A DNA stretch of 64,000 bases. It comes from Aureimonas pseudogalii. Lineage in GTDB: Bacteria > Pseudomonadota > Alphaproteobacteria > Rhizobiales > Rhizobiaceae. The stretch's first letter is position 1, and every line of letters begins with the position of its first letter. The notes beneath the pieces were generated by a model that saw only the letters and a list, made by a program, of their open reading frames with translations, was not told where the DNA came from and ran no database searches. Where the stretch lies: positions 62,001-126,000 of the forward strand of contig NZ_JACIEK010000004.1 of assembly GCF_014196835.1 (NCBI RefSeq), in the 5' to 3' direction. Of the stretch, positions 63,329-64,000 are shown one piece after another. The translations under genes were made by a program, and so were the position numbers.

Positions 63329-64000
63329 TCAACCGCCGCGCTGGGCGGCCCTGGCCTTCTTGTCGGCGAGGATGCCGAGGACGTAGAGCGCCACGGTGGC
63401 CCCCGCGATGGCCGTGATGTCGGCGTGATCGTAGGGCGGCGACACCTCGACCACGTCGGCGCCGACGATCTGCAGGTTCTTCAGATGGTGGAGCACGGCC
63501 AGCATCTTGGCGCTGGAGGGGCCGCCGGAAACCGGCGTGCCCGTGCCCGGCGCGAAGGCGACGTCGAGGCAGTCGATGTCGAAGGAGAGGTAGCAGTGCG
63601 TGCCGCCCGTGCGCTCGTAGATCCGCTCGGCGATCTCGACCGAGGTGAGATCTTCGACCTCGTTGCCATGCAGGATCTCGATCCCGCCGGTCTCGGGCGC
63701 GTGGGTGCGGATGCCGATCTGGATGGAGGTTGCAGGGTCGATCAACCCTTCGTGCAAGGCGGCGGTGACGAAGGAGCCGTGATCGGCCCGCGGGGTGCCG
63801 TCGGCGGCCTCGGCCAGCGGCCACGTGTCCTGATGGGCGTCGAAATGCACGAGGCTGAGCTTGCCGTGGCGCGCGGCATGCGCCTGGAGCAGCGGGAAGG
63901 TGATCGAATGGTCGCCGCCGAGCGTCAGCAGAAAGCCCGTGCGCTCGAGAAGCGCGGCGGCCTCGGCCCGCATGCGCTCGTGCGCCGTCTCCGGCAGCCG
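63329..64000 (-). CDS. speB: Agmatinase/ureohydrolase SpeB (partial, 5' end outside window)
   Basis: The C-terminal 223 residues of an arginase-fold Mn enzyme are present, with metal ligands in [23 protein letters not shown] and [23 protein letters not shown]. These fit agmatinase, which hydrolyses agmatine to putrescine and urea. The reading frame remains open to the window edge beyond an internal Met, so the N-terminus, about 90 residues by family length, is missing. It is followed by argC on the same strand. Confidence 0.9.
   Translation of the reverse strand, partial: RLPETAHERMRAEAAALLERTGFLLTLGGDHSITFPLLQAHAARHGKLSLVHFDAHQDTWPLAEAADGTPRADHGSFVTAALHEGLIDPATSIQIGIRTHAPETGGIEILHGNEVEDLTSVEIAERIYERTGGTHCYLSFDIDCLDVAFAPGTGTPVSGGPSSAKMLAVLHHLKNLQIVGADVVEVSPPYDHADITAIAGATVALYVLGILADKKARAAQRGG

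Overview
The window is GC-rich, gene-dense chromosomal DNA from an alphaproteobacterium. It is most consistent with the order Hyphomicrobiales (Rhizobiales). The evidence is a lipid A very-long-chain fatty acid cluster (acpXL, fabF2XL, fabF1XL, adh2XL, lpxXL), a consensus CtrA box in front of minCDE, a PleC/DivJ/PdhS-like histidine kinase, an Anbu (bacterial proteasome homologue) cluster, a sorbitol/mannitol-type ABC operon with a SorC-like regulator, and the ctaA/DUF2842/argC/speB neighbourhood. Genus cannot be fixed from the sequence alone. No rRNA, tRNA, IS element, prophage or CRISPR array was seen.

Layout. 0.2-3.3 kb: an entericidin-like lipoprotein with a strong terminator, a stand-alone receiver protein, and a membrane GGDEF/EAL protein whose cyclase motif is degenerate. 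3.4-8.4 kb: the VLCFA-lipid A operon, read leftwards. It lacks the dehydratase gene fabZXL normally present, and one of its two ketosynthases (FabF2XL) has lost the catalytic Cys and first His. 8.5-15.5 kb: dusA, a membrane retropepsin-like protease, a DUF1289 protein, a histidine kinase, an Lrp regulator, a beta-hydroxyacid dehydrogenase divergent from a TetR regulator with a clear palindromic operator, and two polar amino-acid ABC permeases. 16.4-21.3 kb: the matching binding protein, mobA, an EamA exporter, a small orphan, a glycine-zipper lipoprotein, moaA and a DUF971 protein. 21.3-24.6 kb: Anbu, alpha-E and ATP-grasp genes without the usual transglutaminase. 24.9-30.2 kb: a SorC-type regulator and polyol ABC genes behind a promoter with three operator half-sites.

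30.3-41.0 kb is a surface polysaccharide locus: two-domain GT2, Wzt and Wzm, the complete dTDP-L-rhamnose pathway (rfbA divergent from rfbCBD), a rhamnan-synthesis F protein, a DegT aminotransferase and a GT4 enzyme. 41.1-46.6 kb: a PoxB-like enzyme, TspO, an SDR, PurU and a LacI regulator. 46.7-48.9 kb: minCDE followed by an unrecognised 54-residue gene. 49-54.2 kb: a class III aminotransferase, an orphan glycine-betaine-type binding protein, a small orphan, a GAF/PAS HWE-type kinase and a RidA protein. 54.3-56.3 kb: a divergent sugar epimerase/inositol dehydrogenase pair. 56.3-60.7 kb: a second polysaccharide module, consisting of a polyprenyl-phosphate sugar transferase, a short Wza-like lipoprotein and a Wzc-like protein with no Walker A. 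60.7-64.0 kb: DUF2842, ctaA, argC and a speB gene cut by the window end.

Envelope construction is the dominant theme: lipid A acylation, rhamnose-containing glycan synthesis and ABC export, and a Wza/Wzc-type export module. Carbon uptake comes second (amino acids, polyols, inositol-type sugars). The most interesting points are the KS/chain-length-factor-like pair in a fabZXL-less VLCFA operon, the Anbu cluster without transglutaminase, the Wzc-like protein without a P-loop, and several unlinked or reduced modules with visible operators.
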